A DNA stretch of 64,000 nucleotides, taken from assembly GCF_900079725.1 (NCBI RefSeq), contig NZ_LT599032.1, positions 1,642,209 through 1,706,208 on the forward strand. Reading direction: 5' to 3'. Position 1 is the first letter of the stretch. Each line of letters begins with the position of its first letter. The DNA is from an uncultured Dysgonomonas sp. (GTDB lineage: Bacteria; Bacteroidota; Bacteroidia; Bacteroidales; Dysgonomonadaceae). A model generated the notes under the pieces. That model saw only the letters and a list, made by a program, of their open reading frames with translations. It was not told where the DNA came from and ran no database searches. Both the position numbers and the translations under genes were made by a program. Of the stretch, positions 15,417 through 25,496 are shown in pieces.

Positions 15417-17345
15417 ATGCTGAAAAAACTAATAATCACAGGGCTTTTCCTATCCAGTACACTTATCGTATTCGGACAGTCCGGTCGTAAAGAATTGTCG
15501 ACACGTGACACAATAACCGATAGGTCGATAATATATCCGGCAGACATGGAACGTAACTACGATGAACTGCTAAAAAACTGGAGTAATAATGTAAAATATG
15601 GAGATGACTGCCGTTCGAATGACGACAGTGCCGTATTGTTCAATGATTCTGTTTATATACACAGATTATATTCTTTGCCTACTAAGATGGAGTTGGCATT
15701 CAACCCCGTTGTGCGCGACTACATAGAAATGTATGCAGGTCGTCGACGTAATCAGGTCAGCTATATGCTGGGGCAAGGTAAATATTACTTCCCTCTGTTC
15801 GAAGAAGCCTTGGATAAAGAAGGCTTACCATTGGAACTCAAATATCTTCCGGTAATCGAATCAGCCCTTAACCCGATCGCTCGCTCCAGAGTCGGTGCTA
15901 CAGGTCTATGGCAATTCATGGCTCCTACAGGTAAAATGTACGATCTGGAGATAAACAGCCTGGTCGACGAACGTCGCGATCCGCTTAAATCGACAGATGC
16001 AGCAGCCAGATATCTGAAAGACTTATACGGAATCTATGGAGACTGGAATCTGGTAATTGCAGCCTACAACTGTGGCCCGGGGAATGTAAACAAAGCAATT
16101 CGCCGCAGTGGCGGACAAACCGATTACTGGGCTATCTATCCCTATCTGCCACGGGAGACGAGAGGTTATGTTCCGGCTTTTATAGCAGCTACATATATAA
16201 TGAATTACTACGACGAGCACAACATCTGCCCTACCGAATGCAAAAATCCGGCTTCGATAGATTCTTTAATGATCGACAAAAACATTCATTTCCAACAGAT
16301 AGCAGACAACCTGAACGTTTCAGTAGATGACTTACGTCAATTCAACCCGCAGTTTAAGAGCGACATCATACCGGGCGATTACAAACACTATTCTCTGAAC
16401 CTTCCTATCGATAAACTTTCCTTATTTCTGGATAAGAAAGATGATATCTATACATATAAGGCTGACCAGTATCTGACTCACCGTAAAGTAGCAGGTGTTG
16501 ACGCAGTGGGTGGTAACAGAGCTGCTGGCAACGCAATCACATACAGAGTAAAAAGAGGAGATACACTAGCACGCCTGGCCAGCCGATATGGAGTTACATC
16601 CAGCCAGATAAAACAATGGAATAATCTTGCTTCAAACAAATTAACAGTAGGCAGGCGCCTGAAAATTTATAAACCGGAAGAACAATCCTCAGAAGAACTA
16701 CTGGCTTCAAACAATACATCATCCGACACTACAGTCATTTCTGTATCAGGCTTAACAAGAACTGTTTCCGTTCCGAAAGAAACTACTACTTATTACAAGA
16801 TACGTAAAGGCGATACATGGGCAGGCATAGCAAAAAAGAACGGAGTATCAGTTACCGAACTAAAAGGCTGGAACCGCTCAAACAAACTAATTGCCGGAAA
16901 ACAACTAAAAATACAGAAGATAGAATATGTAGAAATTCAAGAAGCTGTGAAACTTCCTGAACCGGAACTACCAACAGTCATCATTGATTCAACCTACACT
17001 GCGGATTTGATTGACGGCTACCTAAAGAAAATTGTGCGCGACGAATCCACACTACCTCGCGTAAGAATATCTACGACCGACTCTGACGATTCGGACAGAA
17101 AAAATGCAGACGATTCAAAAATAATTTATCACAAAGTAAAAATAGGAGAAACCATCACTCAAATTGCAGCCCGTTACAATGTCACTAAAAAAGATATCAT
17201 AACATGGAACAAGCTATCATCCAATATGGCAAAGGTAGGACAGCGCCTACTGATACTTCTTCCCGAACAGAATAACAGCGCCCAAACCAGTGATGGAACC
17301 CAAGCCAAAACAGAAAATAAATCACTTACAGCAACGAACATGTAA
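15417..17345 (+). CDS. mltD: Membrane-bound lytic murein transglycosylase D (GH23) with LysM repeats
   Basis: This 642-aa exported protein (signal peptide to about residue 20, ending FGQ) has a GH23 lytic transglycosylase domain with catalytic Glu148 in PVIESALNP and the family segments GLWQFM and AAYNCGPGNV. Three clear LysM repeats (about 374-418, 458-499 and 569-615) bind peptidoglycan, and a degenerate fourth lies near 290-335. It cleaves the glycan between MurNAc and GlcNAc to form 1,6-anhydro ends. It lies 55 bp after the DUF5683 gene. Confidence 0.94.
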   Translation: MLKKLIITGLFLSSTLIVFGQSGRKELSTRDTITDRSIIYPADMERNYDELLKNWSNNVKYGDDCRSNDDSAVLFNDSVYIHRLYSLPTKMELAFNPVVRDYIEMYAGRRRNQVSYMLGQGKYYFPLFEEALDKEGLPLELKYLPVIESALNPIARSRVGATGLWQFMAPTGKMYDLEINSLVDERRDPLKSTDAAARYLKDLYGIYGDWNLVIAAYNCGPGNVNKAIRRSGGQTDYWAIYPYLPRETRGYVPAFIAATYIMNYYDEHNICPTECKNPASIDSLMIDKNIHFQQIADNLNVSVDDLRQFNPQFKSDIIPGDYKHYSLNLPIDKLSLFLDKKDDIYTYKADQYLTHRKVAGVDAVGGNRAAGNAITYRVKRGDTLARLASRYGVTSSQIKQWNNLASNKLTVGRRLKIYKPEEQSSEELLASNNTSSDTTVISVSGLTRTVSVPKETTTYYKIRKGDTWAGIAKKNGVSVTELKGWNRSNKLIAGKQLKIQKIEYVEIQEAVKLPEPELPTVIIDSTYTADLIDGYLKKIVRDESTLPRVRISTTDSDDSDRKNADDSKIIYHKVKIGETITQIAARYNVTKKDIITWNKLSSNMAKVGQRLLILLPEQNNSAQTSDGTQAKTENKSLTATNM

Positions 17346-17421
17346 GCAGTTATAGAATAATCTAATGGTTAAATCAATTTTTATTATGATGCGAATAGCT
17401 CTTAATTAAAATTGATTTTAC

Positions 17422-17429
17422 TATTTTTG
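17422..17429 (+). promoter_or_regulatory. rel promoter -7 box TATTTTTG
   Basis: This TAnnTTTG match lies 18 bp before the ATG at 17448 and downstream of an alternative in-frame ATG at 17412, so it decides the start of the rel gene. Confidence 0.65.
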
Positions 17430-17447
17430 TTTCCTTACTCAAAACTT

Positions 17448-19700
17448 ATGGCAAAAGAGGATACGCATACTCAGGATGATATTTTAATCGAGCAGGAATT
17501 CAATGCTCTTATCGACGATTACCTAAAGACCAACCATAGGCGTAAAGTCGAAATTATAACAAAAGCTTTTCTTTTTGCAAAGGAAGCACACAAAGGTGCG
17601 CGCCGTCGTTCTGGGGAACCATATATACTGCATCCTATCTCTGTAGCCCGTATTGTCTGTGGTGAAATCGGGCTTGGATCAACATCCATCTGTGCGGCAT
17701 TGCTGCACGATGTAGTGGAAGATACGGAATACACTGTCGAAGACATGAAAGTGCTCTTTGGAGATAAAATAGCACAGATCGTAGACGGACTTACCAAAAT
17801 TTCGAGCGGCATGTTCGGTGAGAATGTATCTGCTCAGGCCGAAAACTTCCGCAAGCTATTGCTCACCATGTCGGATGATATACGTGTGATATTGGTCAAA
17901 ATAGCAGACCGCCTTCATAATATGCGCACATTGGGATCCATGGCTCCTGCCAAACAGTATAAGATTGCAGGAGAGACAATGTATATATATGCTCCGCTGG
18001 CCCATCGTTTGGGCCTGTTCGCTATAAAAACAGAACTGGAAGAACTCAGTTTTAAATGGGAAAATCCCGAGATGTATAAAGATATCCAATATAAATTACA
18101 GGCAACTTACAAAATAAGGTCAGATGTTTATCAGCATTTTGCCAAACCTGTAGTTGATAAACTTAACGATCTTGGCTTCAAATACGAGATAAGGGCACGC
18201 GAAAAGTCGGTCTATTCCATCTGGAATAAAATGCAGGCGAAAGGCGTCCCCTTTGAAGAAATATATGATATTTTCGCAGTCCGCATCATATTCGAGAATG
18301 AACCGGGCATAGATGAAAAAAAGCGATGTTGGGATATATATTCGGTCATAACAGATATCTATAAACTTCGCCCCGACAGAATCAGGGATTGGGTGAGCCG
18401 CCCAAAAGCGAATGGCTATCAGGCATTGCACCTCACCGTTATGGGCCCTGACGGGCAATGGATAGAAATACAGATACGCAGCCGACGCATGGACGACATC
18501 GCAGAAAAAGGATTCGCCGCACACTGGAAATACAAAGAAGGGAAAATAGAAGAAGATACAGAACTGGACAAATGGCTGAAAACTATTAAAGAAATATTGG
18601 AGAGCCCGAGTCCAAATGCGATGGACTTCCTTGACACAATAAAATTAAATCTATACTCACAGGAGATCTTTGTATTCACACCAAAAGGAGAAATAAGAAC
18701 TTTAGCGCAAGGAGCAACAGCCCTTGATTTCGCCTACGACCTGCATTCTGACATAGGAGACCATTGCATTGGCGCCAAAGTCAATCATAAACTGGTTCCT
18801 CTCAGTGAGAAACTAAACAGTGGAGATCAGGTTGAGATCCTGACCTCGAAATCGCAAGTACCAAAATACGAGTGGCTTGGCCTGGTAACAACCGCCAAAG
18901 CCCGCACAAAGATAGAATATGCTCTCAGGAAGCACAAAAGAGAGGTCGCCAAACAAGGTGAAGAACTTTTACTAAAGGCGCTTGAAGGTACAACAATAGA
19001 GTTGACACCTACAATTATGGACCAGATGATGGATTATTATCAGAAACAGACGAAAGAAGACTTATACTACGCAATCGGTAATAACGACATTTCCCTCCCT
19101 CAAAAAATAGAAAAATTATTGACCTTAAAAAAACAAAACTCCGATAATGTCCTAGTCAAATATATGAAGCAGGCTTTCCATGCCGTAAAAAAAGCAGATA
19201 AAGACAAAGCCGAAAAGCCACAAGAATACGAGCAAATAAATCCTAAAAAAACATACATCCTCGAAGAAGATTCCTTTAATAAAAACTTCAGAATGCCTAC
19301 CTGCTGCAATCCTATACCAGGAGATAAAGTATTTGGTTATCTGAATGACGATAATGAGGTAGACGTACACAGTATACATTGTCCGGTAGGACTGAAACTG
19401 AAAGCCAGCCACGGAGACAGGATTGTAAATCTGGAATGGGGCAGTTATACGCAATTTCCTTTTCTTACCTCTATTATTGTTACAGGCATAGACCGAATGG
19501 GAATGCTGAATGATATAACTAAGGTTATCACCGCCGGATCATTAAATATCAAGGGAATGAACATTGAGTCTAATGATGGAGTATTCGAAGGACGAATTAT
19601 AGTATACGTACATGATGTAAATGACTTACAAACATTATGTTCCCGCATAGCTAAGATAAAAGGAGTAAAAGCAGTAAACAGGAAACAAAGTGGAGCCTGA
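17448..19700 (+). CDS. rel: RelA/SpoT family (p)ppGpp synthetase/hydrolase
   Basis: This 750-aa long-form Rel protein has an HD hydrolase domain with LLHDVVEDTEYT, a synthetase domain with REKSVYSIWNKM, a TGS domain beginning EIFVFTPKGEIRTLAQG, a zinc-finger region with CCNPIPGD and a C-terminal ACT domain. The intact HD and synthetase motifs suggest a bifunctional enzyme that makes and degrades (p)ppGpp, sensing starved ribosomes through its C-terminal half. The start at 17448 (MAKEDTHTQDD) follows the promoter box. Confidence 0.95.
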   Translation: MAKEDTHTQDDILIEQEFNALIDDYLKTNHRRKVEIITKAFLFAKEAHKGARRRSGEPYILHPISVARIVCGEIGLGSTSICAALLHDVVEDTEYTVEDMKVLFGDKIAQIVDGLTKISSGMFGENVSAQAENFRKLLLTMSDDIRVILVKIADRLHNMRTLGSMAPAKQYKIAGETMYIYAPLAHRLGLFAIKTELEELSFKWENPEMYKDIQYKLQATYKIRSDVYQHFAKPVVDKLNDLGFKYEIRAREKSVYSIWNKMQAKGVPFEEIYDIFAVRIIFENEPGIDEKKRCWDIYSVITDIYKLRPDRIRDWVSRPKANGYQALHLTVMGPDGQWIEIQIRSRRMDDIAEKGFAAHWKYKEGKIEEDTELDKWLKTIKEILESPSPNAMDFLDTIKLNLYSQEIFVFTPKGEIRTLAQGATALDFAYDLHSDIGDHCIGAKVNHKLVPLSEKLNSGDQVEILTSKSQVPKYEWLGLVTTAKARTKIEYALRKHKREVAKQGEELLLKALEGTTIELTPTIMDQMMDYYQKQTKEDLYYAIGNNDISLPQKIEKLLTLKKQNSDNVLVKYMKQAFHAVKKADKDKAEKPQEYEQINPKKTYILEEDSFNKNFRMPTCCNPIPGDKVFGYLNDDNEVDVHSIHCPVGLKLKASHGDRIVNLEWGSYTQFPFLTSIIVTGIDRMGMLNDITKVITAGSLNIKGMNIESNDGVFEGRIIVYVHDVNDLQTLCSRIAKIKGVKAVNRKQSGA

Positions 19701-19753
19701 ATATTACATCCAAGATAAGAAAAACAAAGATGCTGAGTTATTTATTATCAAAA

Positions 19754-19785
19754 TTTGGTATAAAAAATTATTTTCACTACTTTTG
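19754..19785 (+). promoter_or_regulatory. rimP-nusA-infB promoter
   Basis: A -33 TTTG (19754-19757) and a -7 box TACTTTTG (19778-19785) are separated by 20 bp, the classic Bacteroidota arrangement. The predicted start of transcription is near 19792, which puts the hairpin at 19803-19822 into the leader. Confidence 0.75.
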
Positions 19786-19802
19786 TAACCGAAATAGAGG
19801 GA

Positions 19803-19822
19803 GAGGAGGCCGTGGCTTCCTC
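19803..19822 (+). promoter_or_regulatory. Hairpin in the rimP operon leader
   Basis: GAGGAGGCC (19803-19811) pairs with GGCTTCCTC (19814-19822) with one wobble, leaving a very tight loop, and is followed by TTTGTTGTTCTT. It lies 20 nt before the rimP ATG, just after the predicted transcript start. It looks like a leader attenuator or mRNA-stabilising stem. Being so close to the start, it is unlikely to be a simple end-of-gene terminator. Confidence 0.5.
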
Positions 19823-19842
19823 TTTGTTGTTCTTAAAAGCAA

Positions 19843-20310
19843 ATGATAGATAAAGATTTTATAAAAGATGTAACGGACAATTTTTTACAAGAGACACCTA
19901 TGTTTCTTGTAGATGTTATTGTCAGACCCGGTAATATCATTGTTGTAGAAATAGACAGCGATGATAGTATCGGCATTGACGATTGCATTGCACTCAGCCG
20001 TGACATAGAATCCAGATTGGATAGAGATGCCGAAGATTTCGAATTGGAAGTAGGTTCTGCCGGTGTTACATCTCCATTCAAAATACCCCGTCAATATAAA
20101 AAGAATGAGGGTAACGAAGTCGAAGTACTTACAAAAGCAGGACAAAAACTTTCGGGTGTACTTAAAACTTCCGACAACAACGGATTTGTAATCGCCATTA
20201 CCAAAATGGTAAAACCGGAAGGTGCGAAAAAGAAAGTGGCACAGGAAGAAGACCTTTCATTTGCCTATGATGAAGTAAAATATACAAAATACTTAATACG
20301 ATTTAAATAA
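19843..20310 (+). CDS. rimP: Ribosome maturation factor RimP
   Basis: This 155-aa protein has the RimP N-terminal domain (VRPGNIIVVEIDSDDSIGIDDCIALSRDIESRLDRDAEDFELEVGSAGVTSP, 26-77) and the SH3-like C-terminal domain. RimP assists assembly of the 30S head. It heads the conserved rimP-nusA-infB operon, with nusA starting 5 bp later, and is preceded by a well-formed promoter and a leader hairpin. Confidence 0.95.
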   Translation: MIDKDFIKDVTDNFLQETPMFLVDVIVRPGNIIVVEIDSDDSIGIDDCIALSRDIESRLDRDAEDFELEVGSAGVTSPFKIPRQYKKNEGNEVEVLTKAGQKLSGVLKTSDNNGFVIAITKMVKPEGAKKKVAQEEDLSFAYDEVKYTKYLIRFK

Positions 20311-20315
20311 CTGTT

Positions 20316-21578
20316 ATGGCTAAAAAAGAAGTTATTAGTATGATCGATACTTTTTCAGAATTTAAAGAACTGAAAAATATTGACAGGATGACAATGATAA
20401 GCGTTCTCGAAGATTCGTTTCGCAATGTAATAGCAAAACTCTTCGGTTCGAATGACAATTATGATGTTATTATCAATCCTGATAAAGGAGACCTTGAAAT
20501 ATGGCGCAACCGCACAATTGTGGAAGATAATGAGCTTGAGGACGAGAATACTCAGATATCACTTACCGCAGCCAGAAAAATAGATGAAGATTTTGAAGTG
20601 GGTGAAGATGTGACCGACGAAGTTTTCTTCGAAGACTTTGGTCGTCGTGCTATCCTGAATCTGCGCCAAACTCTGACTTCGAAAATACTGGAACTTCAGA
20701 AAGAAGGCCTATATAACCGTTATAAAGAAAAAATCGGGGAAATAGTATCCGGCGAAGTGTATCAGATATGGAAAAAAGAAATACTACTTCTCGATGATGA
20801 AAAAGAAGAACTTCTTTTACCTAAGACAGAGCAGATACCAAGCGACTTCTTCCGCAAAGGCGAACATGTACGCGCAGTGGTAGAAAGAGTAGAAAACAAG
20901 AATAACAACCCTAAGATTATTTTATCACGCACATCTCCTGTATTCCTTGAAAGACTACTCGAGATTGAAGTACCTGAAATAAACGACGGACTGATAACAA
21001 TAAAGAACATCGCCCGCATACCCGGTGAAAGAGCAAAAGTTGCCGTGGAATCATACGACGATCGCATCGACCCTGTTGGAGCCTGCGTGGGTATGAAAGG
21101 TTCACGTATACATGGTATCGTTCGTGAGTTGCGTAACGAAAACATCGATATCATCAACTATACGCCTAACATGAGTTTGTATATCCAGCGCGCCCTTAGC
21201 CCGGCCAAAATAACTTCCGTAAAACTGAATGAGGAAGAAAAACGTGCCGAAGTACTGCTTCGCCCCGAAGAAGTATCCCTGGCTATCGGTAAAGGAGGTT
21301 TCAACATCAAGTTGGCAAGTATGCTCACTGGTTACACCATTGATGTATATCGTGACATTGACGACTTCGACGAAGAAGATATCTATCTGGATGAATTCCG
21401 CGATGAAATTGACGGTTGGGTTATTGACCAATTGAAGAAAATCGGCTGTGTTACAGCCAAGAATGTACTGGCAGCAGATAGGGACAAGCTTATACAAGAA
21501 GCAGACCTTGAAGAAGATACAGTGGACGAAATATTAGATATTCTGCGTGCAGAATTTGACGATGAAAGTAAGTCCTGA
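20316..21578 (+). CDS. nusA: Transcription termination/antitermination factor NusA
   Basis: This 420-aa protein has an N-terminal RNA polymerase-binding domain (about 1-125), an S1 domain (about 135-200), KH1 with GMKGSRIHGIVRELRNE and KH2 with AIGKGGFNIKLASMLTG. The C-terminal 50 residues are acidic (EEDIYLDEF ... EEDTVDEILDIL) and replace the paired acidic repeats found in E. coli. It modulates pausing and termination. The gene ends 125 bp before infB, and a second promoter lies in that gap. Confidence 0.95.
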   Translation: MAKKEVISMIDTFSEFKELKNIDRMTMISVLEDSFRNVIAKLFGSNDNYDVIINPDKGDLEIWRNRTIVEDNELEDENTQISLTAARKIDEDFEVGEDVTDEVFFEDFGRRAILNLRQTLTSKILELQKEGLYNRYKEKIGEIVSGEVYQIWKKEILLLDDEKEELLLPKTEQIPSDFFRKGEHVRAVVERVENKNNNPKIILSRTSPVFLERLLEIEVPEINDGLITIKNIARIPGERAKVAVESYDDRIDPVGACVGMKGSRIHGIVRELRNENIDIINYTPNMSLYIQRALSPAKITSVKLNEEEKRAEVLLRPEEVSLAIGKGGFNIKLASMLTGYTIDVYRDIDDFDEEDIYLDEFRDEIDGWVIDQLKKIGCVTAKNVLAADRDKLIQEADLEEDTVDEILDILRAEFDDESKS

Positions 21579-21610
21579 TTTGGTTATTCGCTGATTTCTT
21601 AATACTTTTG
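21579..21610 (+). promoter_or_regulatory. Internal promoter before infB
   Basis: A -33 TTTG (21579-21582) and a -7 TACTTTTG (21603-21610) are 20 bp apart, directly after the nusA stop codon. The leader to the infB ATG at 21703 would be about 85 nt. This would let infB be made apart from rimP-nusA. Confidence 0.65.
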
Positions 21611-21702
21611 TATTCGGAGCATCCCGGCAGAATTTACCATTCATGCAAATAACAAGAATATTTACGGGTTCACTGTCCATTTTTTTGATTTAAAAAGAGA
21701 AT

Positions 21703-24597
21703 ATGTCTATAAGATTAATAAAAATATCCAAAGATTTGAATGTAGGAATCAGCAGTCTGGTTGAATTCCTGCATAAAAAAGGATTTGATGTAGAATCAAA
21801 TCCCAATGCAAAAGTTGACGGTGAACAACATGAATTACTTGTGAAAGAATTCGGTAACAATGCTGACTTTGAAACTCTTCTTAGAAACCGAAAGGAAAGA
21901 GAAAGAGAGGTTCAGGCCCCTAAAGAAGTAGAGGATGTTGCTCCTAAAAAACAAGAACCTGAAGAAATCGTAACAGAAGTACCCGAATCTTTTAAACCGC
22001 ATGTACAAGTCGTGGATAAAATAGATTTGGATGCACTAAATAAACCTAAAAAGACAGAGGTAAAAGAGGAAGAAACAGTAGCAGAACCGGAAGTAGTCAC
22101 TATAGAGCCTGTTGCTGAGCCAAAGGTAGAGACACCTCTCCCCGAGCCTACTCCCCTCTCCGAACCAGAGCCTGTCATTAAAAAAGAAGAAGTAAAAGAA
22201 GAACCTGTGTTGATAGTAGAAGAAAAAGAAGAAGAGCCGAAAGTTTCCACTCCGGTTGCAACACCACCGGTAGTTGAAGTAGAAAAAGAAGAGGACGATA
22301 TTTTCAGACTCAACAAGACTACAATCAAATCGAATATTGTAGTTAAAGGTTCCATCGACCTTAGTTCGATCAATGACAAGACACGCCCTGCCAAAAAGAC
22401 AAAAGCAGAGAAGAAAAAAGAACGTCTTGAAAAAGAACAACAAGATCAGAAAAAAGTAAAAGAAAATACCGTTCGTCTGTTGAAAAAAGAAACCGACGAA
22501 GAAGCGAAAAAACGGAAAGCAAGTAGCGATGAAGCAGAAGATGCCGCTAAGAAAAAACGCAACCGTATAAAACGAGGTAAAGTAGATATCGAAAAAGGAG
22601 TTCCTCCTCAAGGCGGAGGTGGCGGCGGCCAACATCACGGTGGCGGCGACCGCACCAAGCACAATCTGCGAAAACCGATCGTTAAGCAGGCTGTAAACGA
22701 AGAAGACGTTCAAAAGCAAATAAAAGAAACATTGGCCCGTCTGACCGGAAAAGGTGGAAAAAATAAAGGTGCTAAATACAGAAAAGAAAAACGTGATGCT
22801 TTCTCCCAAAAATATCAGGAAGAACTGGAAATGCAGGAGCAAGAAAGCAGAACTCTTAAAATCACAGAATTCGTAACAGCGAATGATCTGGCAAACATGA
22901 TGAATGTTCCGGTAGTAAAAGTTATTTCTACCTGTATGAGTATCGGTATCATGGTGTCTATCAATCAGCGTTTAGATGCGGAAACTATCAATATCGTAGC
23001 TGAAGAGTTCGGGTTCAAAACTGAATACGTAAGTGCGGAAGTGGTGGAAGCCATCAACGAAGAAGAAGATAACGCTGAAGATTTGGAACCTCGCGCACCG
23101 ATTGTCACAGTAATGGGACACGTAGACCACGGTAAGACTTCATTACTCGACACTATCCGCCAGACCAACGTTATAGCCGGTGAAGCGGGGGGAATTACCC
23201 AGCACATCGGGGCATACAACGTTAAACTGAAATCGGGACGTCGTATTACATTCCTTGATACTCCGGGTCACGAAGCATTTACGGCTATGCGTGCACGTGG
23301 TGCAAAAGTGACAGATATCGCGATTATCATTGTGGCTGCCGACGACAATGTGATGCCACAAACGGTAGAGGCAATCAATCATGCTTCTGCGGCAGGTGTA
23401 CCTATCGTTTTTGCGATAAACAAAATAGATAAACCGGGTGCAAACCCTGAAAAGATAAAAGAAACCCTTGCCGGAATGAATTACCTGGTAGAAGACTGGG
23501 GAGGAAAATACCAGTCTCAGGATATTTCAGCCAAACAAGGCTTAGGGGTAGACGAATTATTGGAAAAAGTACTTCTCGAAGCAGAATTACTTGACCTGAA
23601 AGCAAATCCTAACAGAAGAGCGACAGGTTCGGTTATTGAATCTTCCCTCGATAAAGGTAGAGGCTACTTATCCACAGTACTTGTTGAAAACGGTACTCTC
23701 AAGAAAGGGGATATTGTTCTGGCTGGAACATACTTCGGCCGTGTAAAAGCAATGTTTAATGAGCGTAATGCCAGCATAGATGCAGCAGCTCCGGCAGCTC
23801 CGGCTCTGGTATTAGGATTGAATGGCGCTCCACAGGCAGGAGATATATTCCATGTACTGGAAACTGAACAGGAAGCACGTGAAATTGCAACAAAACGCGA
23901 GCAACTGCAACGCGAACAAGGTCTCCGTACACAGAAGATACTTACACTCGACGACATAGGACGCCGTATCGCTATCGGAAACTTCCAGCAGTTGAATGTG
24001 ATCGTTAAAGGCGATGTGGATGGTTCGGTAGAAGCCCTTTCCGACTCCCTGATCAGATTATCTACTGAAGAAATTCAGGTAAATGTGATTCATAAAGCCG
24101 TTGGGCAGATATCCGAATCGGATATTGTTCTATCAGCCGCCTCCGATGCCATTATCATCGGGTTCCAGGTGCGCCCATCGCAAGCAGCTCGTAGAGCAGC
24201 AGAGAAAGACGGTGTTGAAATCCGCTTGTACTCTATCATATACGATGCTATCGAAGAGGTGAAATCGGCTATGGAAGGCATGCTATCTCCTGAAATAAAA
24301 GAAGTACAAACCGGATACGTAGAAGTTCGTGAAGTATTCAAAATCACAAAAGTAGGTACAGTTGCAGGATGTATGGTGAAAGAAGGTAAACTAAAAAGAG
24401 CCAACAAAATACGTCTTATACGCGATGGTATCGTAATCTACTCAGGGGAGCTAGGCTCACTAAAACGGTTCAAAGACGATGTGAAAGAAGTAGCTTCCGG
24501 ATACGAATGCGGATTGAACATCCATAATTATAATGATATAAAAATAGGTGACGTTATTGAACCTTTTGAAGAAATAGAGGTAAAGAAAACATTGTAA
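21703..24597 (+). CDS. infB: Translation initiation factor IF-2
   Basis: This 964-aa GTPase positions initiator tRNA. It has an IF2_N domain (1-50), a long low-complexity linker rich in Glu, Lys, Pro and Val (65-200), a Lys-rich and Gly/His-rich stretch (225-325, including six consecutive Gly near 305) and a second IF2_N-like domain (about 385-440). The G domain follows, with P-loop GHVDHGKT (472-479), DTPGHE and NKID, then the beta-barrel and C-terminal domains. The linker makes it longer than the E. coli protein (890 aa). It is last in the rimP-nusA-infB order. Confidence 0.97.
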   Translation: MSIRLIKISKDLNVGISSLVEFLHKKGFDVESNPNAKVDGEQHELLVKEFGNNADFETLLRNRKEREREVQAPKEVEDVAPKKQEPEEIVTEVPESFKPHVQVVDKIDLDALNKPKKTEVKEEETVAEPEVVTIEPVAEPKVETPLPEPTPLSEPEPVIKKEEVKEEPVLIVEEKEEEPKVSTPVATPPVVEVEKEEDDIFRLNKTTIKSNIVVKGSIDLSSINDKTRPAKKTKAEKKKERLEKEQQDQKKVKENTVRLLKKETDEEAKKRKASSDEAEDAAKKKRNRIKRGKVDIEKGVPPQGGGGGGQHHGGGDRTKHNLRKPIVKQAVNEEDVQKQIKETLARLTGKGGKNKGAKYRKEKRDAFSQKYQEELEMQEQESRTLKITEFVTANDLANMMNVPVVKVISTCMSIGIMVSINQRLDAETINIVAEEFGFKTEYVSAEVVEAINEEEDNAEDLEPRAPIVTVMGHVDHGKTSLLDTIRQTNVIAGEAGGITQHIGAYNVKLKSGRRITFLDTPGHEAFTAMRARGAKVTDIAIIIVAADDNVMPQTVEAINHASAAGVPIVFAINKIDKPGANPEKIKETLAGMNYLVEDWGGKYQSQDISAKQGLGVDELLEKVLLEAELLDLKANPNRRATGSVIESSLDKGRGYLSTVLVENGTLKKGDIVLAGTYFGRVKAMFNERNASIDAAAPAAPALVLGLNGAPQAGDIFHVLETEQEAREIATKREQLQREQGLRTQKILTLDDIGRRIAIGNFQQLNVIVKGDVDGSVEALSDSLIRLSTEEIQVNVIHKAVGQISESDIVLSAASDAIIIGFQVRPSQAARRAAEKDGVEIRLYSIIYDAIEEVKSAMEGMLSPEIKEVQTGYVEVREVFKITKVGTVAGCMVKEGKLKRANKIRLIRDGIVIYSGELGSLKRFKDDVKEVASGYECGLNIHNYNDIKIGDVIEPFEEIEVKKTL

Positions 24598-24620
24598 TTA
24601 AAAAAAATTACATATCTTTG
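24592..24620 (+). promoter_or_regulatory. Promoter of the structured RNA/ompH leader
   Basis: A perfect -7 box TATCTTTG lies at 24613-24620 with a TTG at 24592-24594 as a weaker -33. Transcription should start near 24627, about 175 nt before the ompH start, so the folded region below is in the transcript. Confidence 0.65.
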
Positions 24621-24626
24621 TTCCCA

Positions 24627-24743
24627 TTATGAAATAACCTAAGAAAAACCAATTGATAGTTGTTGACAAGCAATCTTGCCTTGAAAGTCGGTGGTACTAA
24701 CCATGCCACCGAAACACACAACTATCAACAGGTTTAGAGGTTA
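24627..24743 (+). ncRNA. Candidate structured RNA (6S-like or ompH leader element)
   Basis: The arms TAACCT (24635-24640), AAACC (24646-24650) and TTGATAGTTGT (24653-24663) pair in order with AGGTTA (24738-24743), GGTTT (24731-24735) and ACAACTATCAA (24718-24728). This gives 22 pairs broken only by small internal loops. Inside are a 7-bp hairpin, TCGGTGG (24688-24694) with CCACCGA (24706-24712), and a small CAAG/CTTG hairpin (24667-24678). A long interrupted helix, an asymmetric bubble and an apical hairpin recall 6S RNA. It could equally be a cis-acting leader of ompH. No terminator is seen before ompH. Confidence 0.5.
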
Positions 24744-24800
24744 ATCCATTTCTTCGTCAGATTATATAAGTTGTGTTACTACAAAACAGCAATTATCGTG

Positions 24801-25319
24801 ATGAAAAAAATCATTTTAATTTCAATTATTGCCCTTTCACTCCTCTTTGTGGAGAATGCTGTTGCTCAGACTGTGCAACAAATAGCCTTTGTAAATTCAA
24901 ATGAACTTCTGGAAGCAATACCCGATAAGGTTACTGCAACAAATACAATCAATGATTTGAATAAAAAGTACAAAGACGAACTGCAAGTGATGCAGAATGA
25001 TTATAATAAAAAATATTCCGATTTTATCTCATATCAGAACTCGATGGCAGACAATGTACGCCTTCGCCGTATGCAGGAGTTATATGAACTGGAACGTCAG
25101 ATAAACAACTTTATGAAAGTAGCCCAAGACGACATCCAGAATCAGGAGCAAATACTAATTGCACCTTTACGCAAAAAAGTAAAAGACGCCATATATCAGG
25201 TAGGAATAGAACAAGGATTCGTCTGTATCTATGACTTGGCTAATCCGGCGATCGCTTTTGTTACTCCGGATGCTACGAATGCAACCGCTCTGGTAAAACA
25301 AAAACTGGGAGTAAAGTAA
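24801..25319 (+). CDS. skp: OmpH/Skp family periplasmic chaperone
   Basis: This 172-aa protein has a signal peptide (MKKIILISIIALSLLFVENAVAQ) and a Skp-like body. A short strand (QIAFVNSNELLEAIPD) is followed by a long coiled coil (about 45-120) and a closing strand region (GFVCIYDLANPAIAFVTPDAT). Skp trimers hold unfolded outer-membrane proteins in the periplasm. The start at 24801 was chosen because it gives a normal signal peptide. An earlier in-frame ATG at 24771 would add ten residues before it. A 15-bp-stem terminator follows. Confidence 0.93.
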   Translation: MKKIILISIIALSLLFVENAVAQTVQQIAFVNSNELLEAIPDKVTATNTINDLNKKYKDELQVMQNDYNKKYSDFISYQNSMADNVRLRRMQELYELERQINNFMKVAQDDIQNQEQILIAPLRKKVKDAIYQVGIEQGFVCIYDLANPAIAFVTPDATNATALVKQKLGVK

Positions 25320-25340
25320 AACATAGCGTATAAATAATAA

Positions 25341-25378
25341 CAAGAAATGCTTCTGTATACAGAAGCATTTCTTGTTTC
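25341..25378 (+). terminator. ompH/skp terminator
   Basis: A perfect 15-bp stem (CAAGAAATGCTTCTG with its complement, 25341-25374) and a 4-nt loop lie 21 bp after the stop codon, followed by TTTC. Confidence 0.9.
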
Positions 25379-25496
25379 TAGTGGTGCATTAACTAGTTGT
25401 ATAAATTTACTATATTTATATAATCTATCTGAAACAATAACAGAGTTACACTATTACAGACGGCTAATTGGTAATATCTAATTCAAAAGGATACAC

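Noticed and set aside
22036-22842. A 268-residue minus-strand open frame opposite infB
   Set aside because: It mirrors the Lys/Glu-rich linker of IF-2, giving runs of Phe and Leu, and has no homology or upstream signals. It is a shadow of the codon bias on the other strand.
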